Origin: Coptis chinensis
Lineage: Eukaryota > Streptophyta > Magnoliopsida > Ranunculales > Ranunculaceae
Direction: 5' to 3'
Length of the DNA stretch: 64,000 nucleotides
Assembly: GCA_015680905.1 (NCBI GenBank)
Contig: CM027378.1
Span: forward strand, 82,985,501-83,049,500
This document shows, in pieces, positions 62,446 to 64,000 of this stretch (the stretch's first letter is position 1; each line of letters begins with the position of its first letter). Both the position numbers and the translations under genes were made by a program. The notes under the pieces are model-generated. The model had not been told where the DNA came from, made no database searches, and worked only from the letters and a program-made list of their open reading frames with translations.

Positions 62446-64000
<1,555 letters not shown>

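Overview
The window is nuclear DNA from a flowering plant, most likely a eudicot. It has AT-rich intergenic DNA, many-exon genes with plant-type introns, plant protein families (a SULTR3-type sulfate transporter and a plant NEK kinase) and a dense layer of plant transposons (Ty1/copia, a Ty3/gypsy-type solo LTR, L1-type LINEs, and hAT, Mutator and Harbinger miniature elements). There is no bacterial-style operon, CRISPR array or phage.

Three protein-coding genes can be reconstructed exon by exon. (1) On the minus strand, 5035-16102, a 20-exon pseudouridine synthase of the TruD/PUS7 family reads without a break for 682 codons. It carries a U12-type AT-AC intron and two, probably three, GC-AG introns. 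(2) On the minus strand, 30996-36881, a 12-exon sulfate transporter closest to SULTR3;1 reads for 658 codons. (3) On the plus strand, from 62446 past the right edge, lie the first four coding exons of a NIMA-related (NEK) protein kinase. One RNA gene, tRNA-His(GTG), lies on the minus strand at 60014-60085.

Broken genes: an ABC1/ADCK-type kinase fragment (about 24012-24470, minus), and a chimeric pseudogene (27810-28640, minus) in which a PDZ-like exon pair is joined in phase to gankyrin-type ankyrin exons. A possible plus-strand transcript at 16.8-17.4 kb is split by a 5.5-kb copia element.

Mobile DNA layout: LINE scrap (1-640); hAT miniature element (3299-3745) and a long-TIR element (3784-4615); hAT element in PUS7 intron 13 (9931-10741); degenerate copia element with both LTRs, PBS, PPT and a 5-bp duplication (17449-22976); Mutator-type fold-back element (30014-30400); LINE 3' scrap and two further hAT elements (38.1-40.7 kb); fold-back element (42498-43138). 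A LINE (43801-52168, 50-A tail) is split by a 4,966-bp solo LTR (45976-50941), which itself hosts a Harbinger-type element (49838-50390). On the right lie a second Harbinger-type element built around a minisatellite (55568-56134), another fold-back element (56587-56942) and a diverged relative of the first hAT element (about 58978-59265).

The genes have unrelated functions (RNA modification, anion transport, signalling) and no shared pathway. The genes are standard plant families. The most unusual content is the PUS7 intron set, the three-layer nest, the chimeric pseudogene and the group of hAT elements with simple CCGAACCG-like interiors. Exon models come from reading-frame continuity and family similarity read by eye. 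No database search was run.
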